Assembly (NCBI RefSeq): GCF_021018895.1 | Contig: NC_079364.1 | Location: forward strand, 18,560,885 to 18,624,884 | DNA: 64,000 nucleotides | Reading direction: 5' to 3' | Origin: Seriola aureovittata | Taxonomy: Eukaryota; Chordata; Actinopteri; Carangiformes; Carangidae | Shown here: positions 60,292 through 64,000 of the stretch, piece after piece | Layout of the letters: each line of letters opens with the position of its first letter | How positions within the stretch are numbered: the stretch's first letter is position 1 | The notes under the pieces: generated by a model | Database searches by the model: none | Told to the model about the DNA's origin: nothing | Seen by the model: only the letters and a program-made list of their open reading frames with translations | Position numbers and translations under genes: made by a program

Positions 60292-63200
60292 CAGATGTAC
60301 ATAAATATGGATCACATCATATCGCAATCAGAGACACATGCCAGCTACATGAAAACACCTGCGTGGCAGGCTATTGTGACCTGTGTTCCCTTAATGACAA
60401 AGAGATGCATGGCTCTGACTTATTCATTATGAGAAAAATAAAGAACCCACTCATATGCCCACACTGCGTGCAAATGCATGCCCAGACACACATACACAAA
60501 GCACATATTGGCTAACTCTACCCCCACTGCATTTCAAAATGTGCTTGCCTCTGGCTGTACTGTTCAATTTCGGCAATCATAATAACAGTCCTGGGAACCA
60601 AGGCAAGCATTTAGGCTTTTGAGAGCTTTGTTTTCCTGAACAGGAATATCTCTGCTAGCCTCATAAAGCTGACTTGACAGGCCAAGAGAGGACTGCCAGC
60701 CAAAATTAAAGAATTATTCCCTCCTAAACACCAGTGTTCACTTTTTTTTCTTTTCTTTTTTAAACTGGGAGCCAAGAAGATACCCAGAAAATGAAGCAGA
60801 AGTGTGGTGTAGCAAGGAAGAAGTGGCCGGGGGGGGGGGGGGGTTGATGAAGAGCAGAGGGATTGTCTGCAGGCTCTCACACCCACTGGGGCTTGGCATG
60901 GTCCACTGTGGCTTGGCAAAGGTTCGATGCAAAGCTTGGGTCACGACTTCGTCCTCTGGGAGGCCCCTTTATAGCTAATTGCTATCCCACTGTGGCAAAC
61001 CTTACCTCATGCAGCAGCACGCGCACAGAGATATACACGAGGAATACAAGGAGAATGACAAATGGTGTGCTTAGAGAAAAGAGGGTGAAGACGATGACAG
61101 AAACAGAGAGACACGGAAGAAGAACCAGCATCTTCTATGTGAATTATCATGTTAACAGCTCCTCAATCCAACTGTGCTATGTCCACGGGGTTAGAGTAGT
61201 ATTTTGGAATTGTCACCACTCTGACAAATCAGACACTGTTTGCTTCTGCAACATATCATTTATCACTTCAGTCAAGCAAAACTAAAATCTTGCTGGAATG
61301 TGCATACCCAAAAGGAAAATCTACAGACATTATTTTGCGAATAGAGAATAACAATTGTACTGTTTGTGAGGGACAAAAAGATAATACATGTTAACATTCT
61401 GGCATGTTTTACATCGCTTAATCCACATTAAAGTTGAAAGATAGTTACTCCTCTGGCAAAGATTTAGTACATGGCTTCCTTTAAGAATGCCTGATGAGTT
61501 TCCCCTCTGTGTGCTTCATTATATTATAACATGGCTGAGAGAGGATTTAGCTAAGAGGCACTCAAGAGGAAAAGTCTGAACCACTGTGAATCCAAACAGG
61601 ATTTAAACCCCCAGCCCCAACACAACTTGACCCCTTTCAGTAAGCCACTCGTCTTCCTGTGTTGGTGACTTCATACATACTAGAATATAGCACAATGCCT
61701 CCTCTATGAGTACACTGTTTCATAAACACATTTCCATGATTATTATCACCTCAAATGCAATGACCACAAAAACAGACCGGTGCATTTTATGAATGTGTAT
61801 TTTGAGTTATCATGAACTAGACCCTTTCATGGAACATAAAAGGGAGTGAGTTTCATTGATGTATCATACATGCTTGTATGCTGCACGGACCACCAGATAA
61901 AACTCTCAAGATAATTAGTCGGCCCAGGAATTAATCAAGTGTGGGGGTTGAAACACCAGGTCTGAGTGACATCAAGGTGAAGAACAGTTTGATCTCTTGC
62001 CTTTTGATGAAAGATTGGATCTTAAAAAGACATTACAAAACTTAATGATGCAAGAAAATAACGGAGCCCAAGTCATTCAGTCTTCTCTAATCTGTTGACC
62101 TTATACAGGTCTTATTGGAGGCATGTGCAGTGGGGAAAAAAAAGAAAATTTACAATCGCTCATTATCAGAATGTCAACTGTTAAGTGTGTACTTAGTCTG
62201 GGGACAGTGTGCATTTGTAATCTGAGTCTGAATTGTGCTCATGTCAAGTTTTTTTTTTCTCAGTTGCTCACTCATTTGAATGAATGGAGTGAAATCTGTT
62301 TGTGTACCACATGAACACACTTCCTATAACATAACCGCCTCTTTCCAAGACATTGTGTTACATGTGCCGTTGGTTCAACAATGACAGGAATGAAACCCAG
62401 CTATGACACAAGTAGGTGGTTTCAAAGCACTCTGGGATGCATTTGTCAGACAGCAATAACAAGAAGGAGAAATGGGCAGACAGTAAGACTTGATTGGTGT
62501 AATTAAATAAAATTGTTTTATTTGAAAGTCTTCCCTGCCCACCCCCTCAGTCTCAGAAGGTCAATACAACAGAGTGTAGCTCTTGTCCCTGATGGCATTT
62601 GTTCAGATGTAACAAACTCTGACAAGGTTTATGACTAAAGTCAATGCTGCCACAAGAGGAAATTAAAAGTGTACCATAAGACACATGAGGAATGCATGTT
62701 TCAATGCAGCGGAAGGGAATGTGAAGTAATTCTCTGCACACAAAGAGAAACACACATACATACCTGACCACTGACCACACCTGACAACCTGCAAATCTAT
62801 TATTCCCTACCCACGATCCTGACTGCAGGCCTCCCACTTACAGATGGCAGACCTTACTGTTCTCAAGAATACTGAACTGCAAAATTACCATTTCAATCCT
62901 TGCGAGGCGCACAGAAAGAGGAGCAAAGGGAGAAACATTAACAACAAGCTGCTATTTTATTCCATAATACCTGTTGTTCTATTCATGTGGGAGTCAACTC
63001 TGAAGCTCCTTCTAGACTACGAAAGAGCTTTTGTCAACCTGGCAATTTGACTGTTATATAACACCAGTAGCAATCACCATCACAGTGAACTTTTATATGA
63101 ATCTTGCTCAGAAATATCCTGCATTATGTATACTTCTGACATTCAAAAAAGAATCTAGAGGTATCCTAGGACGCACTTAGATGTCCCATGAAAGTATCAC

Positions 63201-63686
63201 CTGCACATGTTGTTTTTTTAAAAAGCCAGGAAATAAAATAAGGACCACAGCTGTATCAAGTGACACAGATCTGTAGCTCCTGTCATTAATCTGTAATGTC
63301 TCTTTTTGACTCCATCCTGAGTTGTACTCTCTCTGCTCTGTGGCACAGCTGTGGAGCTGAGGATAATAGAGGATTCTGTGAGCATCCGTACGGTGCAATA
63401 ATGAAAAACGCCCCACGCTGCGAGAGGAAATAGCAGATTTCATAATCCGTCTGAGGCCTTGGCCCTGGTCGCTGGTCCATGGAGACAGTCTCATTAAACT
63501 TCTCATTAGTGACACACTGAGCTTCTGTAATGACTGAATGCATATACAAATCACCTCAGACATGAAAGGAGGGACAACAACAATGGACTCAGGCTCCATC
63601 CCTGTGCTGCCAAGTCCTCTGATAACAGCATTTGTACCTGGCAAATGGAACAGTATTGCACATCTGTTTACAGTCTGGCAAGACAG

Positions 63687-63692
<6 letters not shown>

Positions 63693-63717
<25 letters not shown>
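63693..63717. repeat. Poly(A) run
   Basis: A run of about 25 A residues. It produces a polyphenylalanine stretch in a 196-codon minus-strand open frame (63177-63767) that otherwise lacks any recognised domain. It could be the tail of an old retrocopy, but no retroelement body or target duplication was seen. Confidence 0.8.
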
Positions 63718-64000
63718 GAGTCATTGATTGCTTTCTGTAATTCATGCTCTCCAACTACTGTATGCACTAAACCTCATGACACTTCCAACCAAGGGTAAGA
63801 TTAAAAAAATACAAATTTAATCTGCGTCTTTGGTGGCAAGCTATCATAAATCGAATCAAAGCGCCCTGTCCTGTGGATGTGAATCGCAATTTCATGTTGT
63901 TCATTTCAATATATGAATTCTTAAAAGGGTAGTAACAGTCACACTTACAAACTCAGATCGTTTCACTGTGATGAGTGGCATGGTGCGATGATTGCTTGTG

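Noticed and set aside
60863..61285. 140-codon plus-strand open frame
   Set aside because: No recognisable motif, and it includes low-complexity and charged stretches typical of random translation.
63177..63767. 196-codon minus-strand open frame
   Set aside because: Contains a polyphenylalanine run made by a poly(A) tract and no domain; not part of F-spondin. The middle (about 63,400-63,600) could be conserved non-coding DNA, but that cannot be judged here.

Overview
The window is nuclear DNA of a teleost fish, probably a percomorph. This rests on an F-spondin gene with vertebrate exon structure, a tRNA-derived SINE of a type common in percomorph fish, Tc1 and piggyBac transposon remains, and many long CA/GT microsatellites. 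No bacterial, organellar or viral gene was seen.

Bases 1 to about 18,231 are an AT-rich tandem array with a monomer of about 36 bp. It has grown by multi-kilobase duplications, so the same blocks recur with the same private variants. Pieces of a tRNA-derived SINE were copied along with it. A second SINE (2247-2454) with a perfect 14-bp target-site duplication, and a 1.7-kb piggyBac element (9482-11189) flanked by TTAA, were inserted into the array. A paralogous copy of the piggyBac site at about 16,166 is empty. From about 18,232 to 20,731 I recognise no gene.

The only host gene found is spondin-1 on the minus strand. Ten consecutive exons can be placed with exact splice sites, from 39,283 down to a stop codon at 21,468. 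They join in phase and encode about 533 C-terminal residues: the end of the spondin domain, an acidic linker and six thrombospondin type-1 repeats. A possible poly(A) signal lies at 20,732-20,737. The reeler domain and the start of the spondin domain should lie further upstream, to the right. I found no such exon between 39,284 and 64,000, so that stretch is probably a long upstream intron.

The introns hold the other notable items: a GC-rich tract with two in-frame-length minisatellites (37.55-38.85 kb), a decayed Tc1 transposase (about 47 kb), a patch with compact self-complementarity (48.55-48.67 kb), a Penelope-like 3' motif (50.4 kb), a cluster of octamer/homeodomain/SOX-type motifs (56.5-56.6 kb) and a 166-bp uninterrupted AC microsatellite (60.1 kb).
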